64,000 bases of DNA from Thinopyrum elongatum (Eukaryota; Streptophyta; Magnoliopsida; Poales; Poaceae): positions 217,430,526 through 217,494,525 of the forward strand of contig CM022301.1 in NCBI GenBank assembly GCA_011799875.1. Direction: 5' to 3'. Each line of letters begins with the position of its first letter. Within the stretch, counting starts at the first letter, position 1. Made by a program: the position numbers and the translations under genes. Below are positions 10,454 through 23,034 of this stretch, in pieces. The notes beneath the pieces were generated by a model, which did not search any database, was not told the origin of the DNA, and saw only the letters and a program-made list of their open reading frames with translations.

Positions 10454-11251
10454 ATGGATCCTCATCCACTTGCTAATCTTTTTAAGAGATCCAATTTTGA
10501 TGAACCAATTGCTAGTGAGTTTTGTGCACTAGATTATCTTTATGAAGTTTTGCTTGAAATTCGTGAATCTAAAAATTGTGATGAAGAAATTTATGAAGTG
10601 ATTCACGATAGCTCCTTGAATAAAAAGCATGATTGCGATGGTTCTACTATAAATTCTATTAATGTCAGTTGTTCTAATGATATGCAAAACCCTAAGCTTG
10701 GGGATGCTAATTTTGCTATGTCTACTACTTGTTGCAATGATCATGATTGGGGTGATTTTTCTTATGATCTTGAAAATTTATTTAAGCCCCATGATGAATA
10801 TGAGATTGATAATAATGTTTGCAATAATACTGAAAGTGGGTTTGGAAGAGTGTCAACTTTAGATCCCACATATTTGGAGAATGTTCAATCTTATGAAATT
10901 TTTGATAAAAGTGGGTTTGGAGAGGTCAGGACTTTAGTTAATGTTAATCCCACTATTTTGGAAGAGTGTCAACTTCGCATGCATGTGCATCGTGTTGAGA
11001 ATATATTATGTGATAGCTATTTTGTTGAATTTGCTTATGATCCTACATGTAATTATTATGAGAGAGGAAAATATGGTTGTAGAAATTTTCATGTTACTAA
11101 ATTACCTCTGTTCATGTTGAGATCGCTATCGTCTCTTTCTTCTTCCTTGCATATGCTAGTTTTTGCTTGCCTTGATAATTTGTTTGCTTATAAAATGCCT
11201 ATGCATAGGAAGTATGTTATACTTAGATGTGTTTTGTCACGTGTTTTATGA
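10454..11251 (+). CDS. accessory ORF of element B, unknown function
   Basis: Intact 265-residue frame starting MDPHPLANLFKRSNFDEP. I recognise no gag, protease, reverse transcriptase, integrase or RNase H motif. Visible parts are an acidic, Asn/Asp-rich N-terminal half; two copies of an S-G-F-G-x-V-x-T-L unit near residues 125-165, each followed by a Pro-Thr-x-L-E element; the module PTCNYYERG near residue 195; and a hydrophobic C-terminal third (MLRSLSSLSSSLHMLVFACL) ending in a MPMHRKYV segment. A closely related, decayed copy is in H (58854-59665). The C accessory ORF shares only the C-terminal module. The intact start and lack of stops suggest recent amplification or selection; the role is unknown. 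Confidence 0.7.
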   Translation: MDPHPLANLFKRSNFDEPIASEFCALDYLYEVLLEIRESKNCDEEIYEVIHDSSLNKKHDCDGSTINSINVSCSNDMQNPKLGDANFAMSTTCCNDHDWGDFSYDLENLFKPHDEYEIDNNVCNNTESGFGRVSTLDPTYLENVQSYEIFDKSGFGEVRTLVNVNPTILEECQLRMHVHRVENILCDSYFVEFAYDPTCNYYERGKYGCRNFHVTKLPLFMLRSLSSLSSSLHMLVFACLDNLFAYKMPMHRKYVILRCVLSRVL

Positions 11252-12711
11252 TGCTCTCTTTGTGCTTCAGTTCTTCTCTTTTATGTGAGCATCATTGAAA
11301 TTATCAATGCCTAGCTAAAAGGCTTTAAAGAAAAGCACTTGTTGGGAGGCAACCCAATTTTTGTTTTTGCTTTTTAGGTTCTGTTTTGCAATAAATAATT
11401 CATCTAGCCTCTGGTTAGATGTGGTTTTATTTTTTAATTAGTGTTTGTGCCAAGTAAGACCTTTGGGATAGCTTACGGTGATAGTTGATTTGATCTTGCT
11501 GAAAAACAGAAACTTTTGCGCCCAGGAAAATAATTTTCATAATTCACAGAAGAGTGCTTTTGAGTTGATTCTTTTTGTAGAAGATTAATAAACAAATTGC
11601 TTAGGTCTTCCTAATTTTTCAGAACTTTCGGAGTTACATAAGTATTCGAGATTTCCAGATTGCTACAGACTGTTCTGTTTTTGACAGATTCTGTTTTCTA
11701 TGTGTTGTTTGCTTATTTTGACGAATCTATGGGTAATATCGGGGGGTATGAAGCATGGAAAAGTTGGAATATAGTAGATATTACACCAATAAATAAATAA
11801 TGAGTTCACAACAGTACCAAAAGTGGTGATTTATTTTCTTATACTAACGGAGATTATGAGATTTTCTGTTGAGTTTTGTGTTGTGAAGTTTTCAAGTTTT
11901 GGGTAAGGATTTGATGGACTATGGAATAAGGAGTGGCAAGAGCCTAAGCTTGGGGATGCCCAAGGCATCCCAAGGTAATATTCAAGGACAACCAAGAGCC
12001 TAAGCTTGGGGATGCCCCGGAAGGCATCTCCTCTTCTGTCTTCGTCTATGGGTAACTTTACTTGAGGCTATGTTTTTATTCACCACATGATATGTGTTTT
12101 GCTTGGAGCGTCTTGTATGATTTGAGTCTTTGCTTTTTAGTTTACCACAATCATCCTTGCTGTACACACCTTTTGAGAGAGACACGCATGAATCGTGATT
12201 TATTAGAATACTCTTTGTGCTTCACTTATATCTTTTGAGCTAGGCAATTTTGCTCTAGTGCTTCACTTATATCTTTTTAGAGCACGGCGGTGGCTTTATT
12301 TTTTAGAAATTGATGAACTCTCATGCTTCACTTATATTATTTTGAGAGTCTTTAAAACAGCATGGTAATTTGCTTTGGTTATAAATTTAGTCCTAATATG
12401 ATAGGCATCCAAGAGGGATATAATAAAAACTTTCATATAAAGTGCATTGAATACTATGAGCAGTTTGATTCCTTATGATTGTTTTGAGATATGAAGATGG
12501 TGATATTAGAGTCATGCTAGTGAGTAGTTGTGAATTTTAGAAATACTTGTGTTAAGGTTTGTGAGTCCCGTAGCATGCGCGTATGGTGAACCGTTATGTA
12601 ACGAAGTCGGAGCATGAGATATTTTTTTGATTGTCATCCTTTGTGTGGAAGTCGGGATCGCGCGATGGTTAACTCCTACCAACCCTTCCCCTAGGAGCAT
12701 GCGTCTAGTGC
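11252..12711 (+). other. non-coding 3' region of element B with hairpins
   Basis: No gene. Just after the ORF stands TTGTTGGGAGGCAACCCAA (about 11340), a small TTGGG/CCCAA hairpin, also present in D and H. Two AAGCTTGGGGATGC motifs (11946, 12002) each head a hairpin: GGGATGCC/GGCATCCC, and GGGGATGCC with GGCATCTCC. Three copies of TGCTTCACTTATAT follow (12218, 12259, 12324). The last two sit in loops closed by GCTCTA/TAGAGC (12252-12283) and ACTCTCA/TGAGAGT (12317-12349). Sequence after about 12711 no longer matches this family. Confidence 0.75.
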
Positions 12712-12783
12712 TCCGCACAACTCGGCGGCCTCGTTCTCCAGATGAAGCATGGTACCGCTGAGGGCTGCATGAAGCTCGATGTC
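12712..12783 (-). pseudogene. interrupted N-terminal part of second K gene
   Basis: Continues the frame beginning at 40634 across the C insertion (target site ATGTC). The minus-strand translation is ELHAALSGTMLHLENEAAE and onward, a coiled-coil-like helix. It ends after about 24 codons at the junction with element B. Not recognised. Confidence 0.45.
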
Positions 12784-14306
12784 TGATAACCCACAAGTGT
12801 AAGGGATCAATTGTAGCTTTTTCAATAAATAAGAGTGTCGAACCCAACGAGGAGCTAAAGGTAGAATTTATATTCTCTCAAATTCTATCGACCACCGATA
12901 CAACTATATGCACACTTAACATTCACTTTACCTAGAACAAGCATGAAACTAGAAGTACTTTGTAGGTGTAAAGGGATAGGTTTACAAGATAATAAAGAAC
13001 ACATAAATAAAAGTTAGGGGCTGTTTAGATAAAGAAACAATTAAGTTAGTTTTAGTACAGAGCTTTTTGTAACACAAAGAGAAGGATTTGTCCCTAGGGA
13101 ATCGATAACTAGACCGGTAATCATTATTGCAATTTTATACGAGGGAGAGGCATGAGCTAACATACTTTCCATACTTGGATCATATGCACCTATGATTGGA
13201 ACTCTAGCAAGCATTCACGACTACTAAAGATCATTAAGGTAAAACCGAACCATAGCATTAAGTAACAAGTCCTCTTTACTCCCATACGCAACAACTCCCT
13301 TACTCGGGTATGTGTTTCCGTCACTCACGTCACCCACTATAAGCTAATCATGAACGTATTGCAACACCCTACAATGGTAATCCCACACGCTTGTGCGACA
13401 CGGAGGGAACCATAGGACAACACCAAAATAAAACATACAACTCAAATCAATCACGATCATCAATCAACCCATAGGACAAAACGAATCTACTCAAACATCA
13501 TAGAGGCAACACATCATTGGATAATAATATGTAGCATTAAGCACCATGTTTAAGTAGAGATTACAGTGGAGAGAAGAGGTATTACACCGCTGCATAGAGA
13601 GGGACAGAGTTGGTGTTGACGGCGGCGAAGTTGTTGGTGTAGATCGATGTCATGATGGTTCCCCCGGCGATGTTCCGGCGCCACCAGGAGAAAAGGGGAG
13701 ACAGCCCCCTCCTTCTTCTTCTTGCTTGGCCTCCTGCCAAGATGGGAGGAGAGTTCCCCCTCTGGTCCATGGACGCCATGGTGGCGGAGGGGCAGGAGTC
13801 CCTCCGAGATTGGATGTCTCTCTCTGTTCTCTTCTGTTTCGCGTTCCTGTTTTCTGGTCGAAAACTGTTTCTTAAATCCCCGGAGATCCATAACTCCGAT
13901 TGGGCTGAAATTTTAACATGATTTTTTTCTGGATATTATATTTCTTACGGCTAAAGAAGGGGGTCAACGGACTTATGATGGGCTCATGAGGCACCACGGC
14001 GCGCCCTACCCCCTCGGCACACCCTGGTGCCTCGTGGGGCCCACGAGCACCGTCTTGCGTTGATTATTCTTCCAAAAAATCACGTATATTCCAAAATAAA
14101 TCTCCATAATTTTTTATCGCGTTTGAACTTCGTTTGATATGGATATTCTGCTAAACAAAAAAACATACAACAAAGAGGAACTGACACTGGGCACCGGATC
14201 AATATGTTAGTCCCAAAAATATTATAAAATGTTGCCAAAAGTATATGAAAGTTGTAGAATATTGGCATAACAATAAAAAAATTATAGATACGACGGAGAT
14301 GTATCA
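12784..14306 (-). repeat. 3' LTR of element C
   Basis: 1523 bp, beginning TGATAACCCACAAGTG on the plus strand and ending GAGATGTATCA. Same family as the 5' LTR of C and solo LTR G. It includes a CT-rich stretch at 13817-13840, far shorter than the (TC)n tract in the 5' LTR. No gene. Confidence 0.88.
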
Positions 14307-14820
14307 GCATCCCCAAGCTTAATTCCTGCTTGTCCTCGAGTAGGTAAATGATAAAAAAGATAAATTTTGATGTGGAATGCTACCTAGCATAATCTTGATC
14401 ATATAATCTAATCATGGCATGAGTATTAAGATACGAGTGATTCAAAGCAATGGTCTATAATTTGATATAAAGACATTAATACTCAAGCATACTAACAAAC
14501 AACCATGTCTTTCAAAATATCAACGCTAAAGAAAGTTCCCTAGCCCATTATGCTCAGTCATTGATCCATTCATGAAACACACTCAATATTAACTTCACCC
14601 AATGCACAAGTATGCCAATAGTGCTCTCCAGTTGTTGCTTTATAAGAGAAGATGGAGAATCAAAATAAAAATGCATAAAAGTAAAATAGATAGGCCATTC
14701 GCAGAGGGAAGTAGAGATTTGCAGAGGTGCCAGAGCTCAAAGTTTAAAAACAGAGATAACATTATTTTTGAGAGGCATGCTTTTCCTGTCAACATCATGA
14801 CCTAAAGTTTCCAATATCTC
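14307..14820 (-). other. 3' internal end of C with polypurine tract
   Basis: On the minus strand TTAAGCTTGGGGATGC stands immediately before the 3' LTR and is the polypurine tract. It is preceded by a CTACTCGAGGACAAGCAGG segment that recurs at the same place in D and H. The rest is A/T-rich with no gene. D is inserted at 14821, target site ATCTC. Confidence 0.75.
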
Positions 14821-16387
14821 TGCTACTTCTTGAGCTTGCGTTGGTTTTTCCCTTGAAGAGGAAAGGGTGATGCAGCAAAGTAGAGATAAGTATTTCCCTC
14901 AGTTAAGAACCAAGGTATCAATCCAGTAGGAGATACACGCAAGTCTCCAATCTATGCACCTGCACAAACAATTAAACACTTGCACCCAACGTGATAAAGG
15001 GGTTGTCAATCCCTTCACGGTCACTTGCAAAGGTGAGATCTGATAGAGATAGATATAAAAGATTACTAAAATGTAAAATAAATAAATTGCAGCAAGGTAT
15101 TTTTGGGTTTTTTGGTTTATAGATCTGAAAATATATGATGGAAAATAGACCCGGGGGCCATAGGTTTCACTAGAGGCTTCTCTCTTGAAGGAAAATAATA
15201 CGGTGGGTGAACAAATTACTGTCGAGCAATTGATAGAAAAGCGCAAAGTTATGACGATATCCAAGGCAATGAATATGAATATAGGCATCATGTCCGTGTC
15301 AAGTAGACCGACTCCTGCCTGCATCAACTACTATTACTCCACACAACGACCGCTATCCAGCATGCATCTAGAGTATTAAGTTCATAAGGACGGAGTAACG
15401 CCTTAAGTAAGATGGCATGATGTAGAGGTATAAAATCAAGCAATATTATGAAAACCCCATCTTTTTACCCTTGATGGCAACAACACAATACGTGTCTCGC
15501 TACCCCTACTTTGTCACTTGGTAAGATCACGCAAGATTGAACCCAAAACTAAGCACCTCTCCATTGCAAGACGACCCAATCTAGTTGGCCAAACCAAACC
15601 GATATTCGAAGAGAAATACAAAGATATCAAATCATGCATATAAGAATTCAGAGAAGATTCAAATAATATTCATAGATAAACTGATCATAAATCCATAATT
15701 CATCGGATCTCGACAAACACACCGTAAAAGAAGATTACATCGGATAGATCTCCAAGAACATCAAGGAGAACATGGTATTGAGAATCAAAGAGAGAGAAGA
15801 AGCCATCTAGCTACTAGCTATGGACCCGTAGGTCTGTGGTAAACTACTCACGCTTCATCGGAAGGGCAATAGAGTTGATGTAGATGCCCTCCGTGACCGA
15901 ATCCACCTCCGGCAGGATGCCGGAAAAGGCCCCTAGATGGGATCTCACGGGAACAGAAGGTTATGGCGGCGGAAAAGTATTTTGGTGGACGCCTCTGGTC
16001 GTTTGGGAATATTTGGGGATTTATAGAACAAAGATTAGGGTTGGAGGAGCCTCGGTGGCCCACAAGCCAGGGGCGCCCCCCTAGGGCGTGTCCCTAGGGC
16101 TTGCCACAGCCTTGGTACTCCTCTGACTTCGACTCCAAGTCCTACATGTGTCTTCTGGTCCAAGAAAAATCATCGTAAAGTTTTATTTCGTTTGGACTCT
16201 GTTTGATATTCCTTTTTTGTAAAACTCAAAAACAAGGAAAAAATAGAAACTGGCACTGGGCTCTGGGTTAATAAGTTAGTCCCAAAAATAATATAAAATA
16301 GCATATTAATGCATATAAAACATCCAAAACAGATAATATAATAACATGAAACAATTAAAAAATTATAGATACGTTGGAGACGTATCA
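14821..16387 (-). repeat. 3' LTR of element D
   Basis: 1567 bp, plus-strand ends TGCTACTTCTTGAGC and GGAGACGTATCA. Nearly identical to 21460-23034 apart from small indels, for example an extra stretch near 21720 in the other copy. No gene. Confidence 0.92.
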
Positions 16388-19146
16388 AGCATCCCCAAGC
16401 TTAATTTCTACTCGTCCTCGAGTAGGTAAATGATAAAAACATAATTGTTGATGTTGAATGCTACCTAACATATTTATCCATGTAATTTTCTTCATTGTGG
16501 CATGAATATACAGATCCATAAGATTCAAAATAGAAGTTTAATTGACATAAAAATAATAATACTTCAAGCATACTAATAAAACAATTGTGTCTTCTCAAAA
16601 TAACATGGCCAAAGAAAGTTATCCCTACAAAATCATATAGTCTGGCTATGCTCCATCTTCATCACACAAAGTATTAAATCATGCACAACCCCGATGACAA
16701 GCCAAGCAATTGTTTCATACTTTTGATGTTCTCAAACTTTTTCAACTTTCACGCAATACATGAGCGTGAGCCATGGATATAGCACTATAGGTGGAATAGA
16801 ATATGGTGGTTGTGGAGAAGACAAAAAGAAGGAGATAGTCTCACATCAACTAGGCGTACTAATGGGCGATGGAGATGCCCATCAATAGATATAAATGTGA
16901 GTGAGTAGGGATTGCAAAGCAACGGATGCACTAGAGCTATAAGTTTATGAAAGCTCAAAAAGAAACTAAGTGGGTGTGCATCCAACTCGCTTGCTCACGA
17001 AGACCTAGGGCAATTTGAGGAAGCCCATCATTGGAATATACAAGTCAAGTTCTATAATGAAAAATTCCCACTAGTATATGAAAGTGACAACATAGGAGAC
17101 TCTCTATCATGAAGATCATGGTGCTACTTTGAAGCACAAGTGTGGAAAAAGGATAGTAGCATTGTCCCTTCTCTCTTTTCTATCATTTTTTTTTATTTTT
17201 GGGCTCTTTGGCCTCTTTTTTTTCTTTCTTTTTTTATTTGGGCTTCTTTGGCGTCTTTTATTTTTTGTAAGTCCGGAGACTCATCCCAACTTGTGAGGGA
17301 ATCATAGCTTCCATCATCCTTTCCTCACATGAGACAATGCTCTAATAATGATGATCATCACACTTTTATTTACTTACAACTCAAGAATTACAACTCGAAA
17401 CTAGAACAAAACATGACTCTATATGAATGCCTCATGCATATGAGAACAATATGACAATGATGGTGCGTGTCATAATAAACGGAACGGTGGAAGTTGCATG
17501 GCAATATATCTCGCAATGGCTATGGAAATGCCATAATAGGTAGGTATGGTGGCTGTTTTGAGGAAGGTATATGGTGGGTGTAATGCACCGGCAAAAATTG
17601 CGCGGTACTAGAGAGGCTAGCAATGGTGGAAGGGTGAGAGTACGTATAATCCATGGACTCAACATTAGTCATAAAGAACTCACATACTTATTTTAAAAAT
17701 TTATTAGCTATCGAAGCAAAGTACTACACGCATGCTCCTAGGGGGATAGATTGGTAGGAAAATACCATCGCTCGTCCCCGACCGCCACTCATAAGGAAGA
17801 CAATCAATAAATAAATCATGCTCCGACTTCATCACATAACGGTTCACCATACGTGCATGCTATGGGAATCACAAACTTTAACACAAGTATTTCTAGCAAT
17901 CCACAATTACTCACTAGCATGCCTCTAATATCACCATCTTTATATCTCAAAACAATCATAAGGAATCAAACTTCTCATAGTAATCAATGCTCTTTATATG
18001 GAAGTTTTTATTATATCCCTCTTGGATGCCTATCATATTAGGACTAAATTCATAACCTAAGCAAATTACCATGCTGTTTAGAGAGACTCTCAAAATAATA
18101 TAAGTGAAGCATGATAGTTCAACAATTTCTATAAAATAAAGCCACCGCCGTGCTCTAAAAAGATATAAGTGAAGCACTAGAGCAAAATTGCCTAGCTCAA
18201 AAGATATAAGTGCAGCACATAGAGTATTCTAATAAATCACGATTCATGTGTGTCCCTCTCAAAAGGTGTGTACAGAAAGGATGATTGTGGCAAACTAAAA
18301 ATCAAATACTCATATCATACAAGACGCTCCAAGCAAAACACATATCATGTGGTGAATAAAAATATAACCTCTAGTAAATTTACCGATAGACGAAGACGAA
18401 AGAGGGGATGCCATCCGGGGCATCCCCAAGATTAGATGCTTGTTTGTCCTTGATATTACCTTTGGGTGCCTTGGGAATCCCCAAACTTAGGCTCTTGCCA
18501 CTCCTTATTCCATAGTCCATCAAATCTTTACCCAAAACTTGAAAACTTCACAACACAAAACTCAACAGAAAACTCATGAGATCCGTTAGTATAAGAAAAG
18601 CAAGTCACCACTTTAGGTACTGTTGTGAACTCATTCTAAATTTACATTGGTGTAATATCTACTGTATTCCAACTTCTCCATGGTTCATACCCCCCCGATA
18701 CTACCCATAGATTCATCAAAATAAGCAAACAACACATAGAAAACAGAATTTGTCAAAAAAAGAACAGTCTGTGAAGATCTGAATTAAGCTCAAACTTCTG
18801 TAACTCCAATTTTTAAAAAAAATAAGGATAACATAGGCAATTTGTATATCAATCGTGTGTAAAAAATCAGAGTTTTTCCATGCTCCAGTGAATTTAAACA
18901 ATGCTGTTACTGGGAGCAAAAGTTTCTGTTTTTCAGAAAAATCAAATCAATGATATACCAGAGTATCCCAAAGGCTTTACTTGGCTCAAACACTAATTAA
19001 AACACCATAATACAATTACTACAGAGGTAATAATGTGTATTTATTGAAGAACAGTAGCAAAAAACAAAAAACATAAAAATAAAATTGAGTTGCCTCCCAA
19101 CAAGCGCTATTGTTTAACGCCCCTAGCTAGGCATATTACAATAGAT
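16388..19146 (-). other. non-coding 3' region of element D
   Basis: No gene. In element sense the order is: TTGTTGGGAGGCAACTCAA just after the protease frame; a long A/T-rich stretch; hairpin GGGGATGCC/GGCATCCCC (18427-18404) with a polypurine-like motif beside it; three copies of the loop motif ATATAAGTGAAGCA (plus-strand sense), the middle one closed by GCTCTA/TAGAGC (18152-18183); a pyrimidine-rich tract at 17175-17270; and the polypurine tract AAGCTTGGGGATGC next to the LTR. Collinear with B, C and H over much of its length. Confidence 0.75.
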
Positions 19147-21234
19147 CTAGGTATTGTCATCTTTGGTATGCATTCCATAAGTAGCTCTCATAATAGATTC
19201 ATATGGCAACTTAATTTTCTTTCTTGGAAAGTGTTCCATGCCCTTCCTTAATGGAAATTGAAATCTAATGTTTCCTTCTTTCATATCAATAATTGCACCA
19301 ATCGTTCTAAGGAAAGGTCTACCAAGAATAATAGGACAAATAGGATTGCAATCTATATCAAGCACAATAAAATCTACGGGCACATAATTCCTATTTGCAA
19401 CAATAAGAACATCATTAATCCTTCCCATAGGTTTTTTAATAGTGGAATCCGCAAGATGCAAATTTAAAGAACAATCATCAAATTCACGGAAACCTAACAC
19501 ATCGCATAAAGTTTTTGGAATCGTGGAAACACTAGCACCGAAATCACACAAAGCATGGCACTAATAATCTTTAATTTTAATCTTAATTGTAGGTTCTCAC
19601 TCATCATAAAGCTTTCTAGGGATAGAAACTTCCAACTCAAGCTTTTCTTCAAAAGATTTCATCATAGCATCAATGATATGTTTAGTGAAAGCTTTATTTT
19701 GATTATAAGCATGAGGAGAATTCAACATGGATTGTAACAAGGAAATACAATCTATCAAGGAACAATTATCATAATTAAAATCCTTGAAATCCAAAAGAGT
19801 TGGTTCGTCGCTACTTAAAGTTTTGACCTCTTGAATCCCACTTTTATCAATTTTTGCATTAAGATCTATAAACTCCGAATCATTGGGACACCTTCTAGCT
19901 AAAGTTGACTCATCTCTAGTCCCATCTTTATCAAGATTTATATTATAAAACAAAGAATCAATAGGAGTCACACCAATCACTTTAAGATCTTCATCATTAT
20001 TCTCGCAAAAACTAGAAGAACACGCTTTTACAAACCAATCTCGCTTAGCACGCATCTTAGTGGTTCTTTCTTTGCACTCATCAATAGAAATTCTAATAGC
20101 CTTGAGAGATTAATTAATATCATGCTTGGGTGGAATATATCTAATTTTCAAAGAATCAATTTCAAGAGAAATTCTATCCACGTTCCTAGCCAAATCATCA
20201 ATCTTGAGCAATTTTTCTTCAACCATAACATTGAAAACTTTTTGTGAATTAATAAATTCTTTAATATTGTTCTCAAGATCAGAGGGCATATTATTATAAT
20301 TTACATAAGAATTGTTGTAGGAACTACCATAATTATTAGAGGAATTACTAGTAAACGGCCTAGGATTGAAATTACCTCTATACGCGTTATTACCAAAATA
20401 GTTCCTACCAACAAAATTCACATCCATAGATTCATTATTATTCTCAAGCAAAGTAGACAAAGGCATATCATTAGGATCAATAGGAGCACTCTTACTAGCA
20501 AACAATTTCATAAGTTCATCCATCTTTCCACTCAAAACATTAATTTCTTCAATCGCATGTACTTTTTTACTAGTGGAAGATCTTTCGGTATGCCATTGAG
20601 AGTAATTAGCCATAATATTATCTAGGAGTTTAGTAGCTTCTCCTAATGTGATTTCCATAAAAGTACCTCCCGCGGCTAAATCTAAAAGATTTCCAGATGC
20701 AAAATTCAATCCGGCATAATTTTTTTGTATGATCATCCATAAACTTAAACCATGAGTAGGACAATTTCTTATCATCAATTTCATCCTCTCCCAAGATTGT
20801 GCAACATGTTCATGGTCAAGTTGCTTAAAATTCATTATATCGTTCCTAAGAGAGGTGATCTTAATGGGAGGAGAATACTAGGAGATAAAAGCATCTTTAC
20901 ACTTATTCCATGAATCAATACTATTTTTAGGCAAAGATGAAAACTAGGTTTTAGCACGATCTCGTAGTGGGAATGGAAATAGCTTCAATTTAACAATATC
21001 ATTATCCACATCTTTCTTCTTTTGCATATTACACAACTCAACGAAAGTATTTAGATGGGATGCGGCATCTTCACTAGGAAGGCCGGAAAATTGATCTTTC
21101 ATAACAAGATTCACCAAAGAAGCATTAATTTCATAAGATTCCGCACTAGTGGCGGGAGAAATCGGAGTACTAATAAAATCATTATTATTAGTATTAGAAA
21201 AGTCACACAACTTGGTATTCTCTTGAGTCATCAT
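19147..21234 (-). pseudogene. gag-protease polyprotein of element D
   Basis: One reading frame of about 690 codons, broken by in-frame stops but apparently without frameshifts. Stops are at 20944-20946 (TAG), a TAG near 20880, 20110-20112, 19597-19599 and one just before the protease core. The gag part (about 21150-20600) has the helical Retrotrans_gag pattern (E-S-W-E-R-M-K-like QSWERMKLMIRNCPTHGL). A long Asn/Ser-rich linker with NNYGSSYNNSYVNYNN follows. The aspartic protease has active site CDFGASVSTIPKTL (D-F-G-A) and the flap-distal ILGRPFLRTIGAIID motif. No zinc knuckle and no reverse transcriptase follow. Function: particle formation and polyprotein cleavage. Confidence 0.85.
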
Positions 21235-21430
21235 GACAAAGCAAGCAATCTAGCACACAAGCAAACGGAAAGACGAACGGAAAAAGGGCGAATAAAAAGG
21301 AAAATATTTTTGTGTTTTTTCTAAAAATTGTTTTAGAAGTGGGGGAGAGGAAAACGAGAGGCAAATAGCAAATAATGTAATGCAAGAGATGAGAGTTTAT
21401 GGTGGGTACTTGGTAGGCTTGATGTAGATC

Positions 21431-21448
21431 TCCCCGGCAACGGCGCCA
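21431..21448 (-). other. primer-binding site of element D
   Basis: Minus-strand TGGCGCCGTTGCCGGGGA, 11 bases inside the 5' LTR. Consensus-like tRNA-Asp-type site. Confidence 0.88.
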
Positions 21449-21459
21449 AAAATTCTTCC

Positions 21460-23034
21460 TGCTACTTCTTGAGCTTGCGTTGGTTTTTCCCTTGAAGAGG
21501 AAAGGGTGATGCAGCAAAGTAGAGATAAGTATTTCCCTCAGTTAAGAACCAAGGTATCAATCTAGTAGGAGATACAGGCAAGTCTCCAATCTATGCACTT
21601 GCACAAACAATCAAAACTTGCACCCAATGCGATAAAGGGGTTGTCAATCCCTTCACGGTCACTTGCAAAGGTGAAATCTGATAGAGATAGATATAAAAGA
21701 TTAATAAAACGTAAAACAAAGTAAAAACAAATAAATTGCAGCAAGATATTTTTGGGTTTTTTGGGTTATAGATCTGAAAAATATATGATGGAAAATAGAC
21801 CCCGGGGCCATAGGTTTCACTAGAGGCTTCTCTCTTGAAGGAAAATAATACGGTGGGTGAACAAATTACTGTCGAGCAATTGATAGAAAAGCGCAAAGTT
21901 ATGACGATATCCAAGGCAATGATTATGAATATAGGCTTCACGCCCGTTTCAAGTAGACCGACTCCTGCCTGCGTCAACTACTATTACTCCACACAACGAC
22001 CGCTATCCAGCATGCATCTAGAGTATTAAGTTCATAAGGACGGAGTAACGCCTTAAGATGGCATGATGTAGAGGTATAAAATCAAGCAATATTATGAAAA
22101 CCCCATCTTTTTACCCTTGATGGCAACAACACAATACGTGTCTCGCTACCCCTACTTTGTCACTTGGTAAGATCACGCAAGATTGAACCCAAAACTAAGC
22201 ACCTCTCCATTGCAAGACGACCCAATCTAGTTGGCCAAACCAAACCGATATTCGAAGAGAAATACAAAGATATCAAATCATGCATATAAGAATTCAGAGA
22301 AGATTCAAATAATATTCATAGATAAACTGATCATAAATCCATAATTCATCGGATCTCGACAAACACACCGTAAAAGAAGATTACAACGGATAGATCTCCA
22401 AGAACATCAAGGAGAACATGGTATTGAGAATCAAAGAGAGAGAAGAAGCCATCTAGCTACTAGCTATGGACCCGTAGGTCTGTGGTAAACTACTCACGCT
22501 TCATCGGAAGGGCAATAGAGTTGATGTAGATGCCTTCCGTATCGAATCCCCCTTCGGCAGGATGCCGAAAAAGGCCCCAAGATGGGATCTCACAGGAACA
22601 GATGGTTATGATGGCGAAAAAGTATTTTAGTGGACGCCTCAGGTCATTTGGGAATATTTGGGGATTTATAGAACAAAGATTAGGGTTGGAGGAGCCTAGG
22701 TGGGCCCACAAGCCAGGGGGGCTCCCCCCTAGGGCATGCCCCTAGGGCTTGCCGTCGCCTGGGGACTCCTTTGACTTCGAATCCAAGTCCTAGATGTGTC
22801 TTCTGGTCCAAGAAAAATCATCGTAAAGTTTTATTCAGTTTGGACTCCATTTGATATTCCTTTTCTGTAAAACTCAAAAACAAGGAAAAAACAGAAACTG
22901 GCACTGGGCTCTGGGTTAATAAGTTAGTCCCAAAAATAATATAAAATAGCATATTAATGCATATAAAACATCCAAAATAGATAATATAATAGCATGGAAC
23001 AGTCAAAAATTATAGATACATTGGAGACGTATCA
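21460..23034 (-). repeat. 5' LTR of element D
   Basis: 1575 bp with ends TGCTACTTC and GACGTATCA on the plus strand, then target duplication ATCTC. Contains the element promoter; no gene. Confidence 0.92.

Larger units (their letters stand above)
8628..12711 (+). mobile_element. Gypsy-type non-autonomous retrotransposon B, right end lost
   Basis: Plus-strand element: 5' LTR 8628-10207, TGGCGCC primer-binding site, an accessory ORF (10454-11251) with no gag or pol similarity, and a 1.4-kb non-coding 3' region with hairpin repeats. The LTR belongs to the same family as that of D. Sequence collinear with D (compare 17720-17850 on the minus strand) stops at about 12711; polypurine tract and 3' LTR are missing, replaced by element K sequence. 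The truncation point is judged by eye to within about 10 bases. Confidence 0.8.
14821..23034 (-). mobile_element. Gypsy-type element D encoding gag and protease only
   Basis: Complete insertion of 8214 bp: 5' LTR 23034-21460, primer-binding site 21448-21431, gag-protease frame 21234-19147, a 2.7-kb non-coding 3' region, polypurine tract and 3' LTR 16387-14821. Target duplication ATCTC is perfect (14816-14820 and 23035-23039). No reverse transcriptase, RNase H or integrase is present, so movement would require enzymes in trans. The two LTRs are very similar; differences are concentrated in the first 300 bases at the left ends. Confidence 0.92.
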
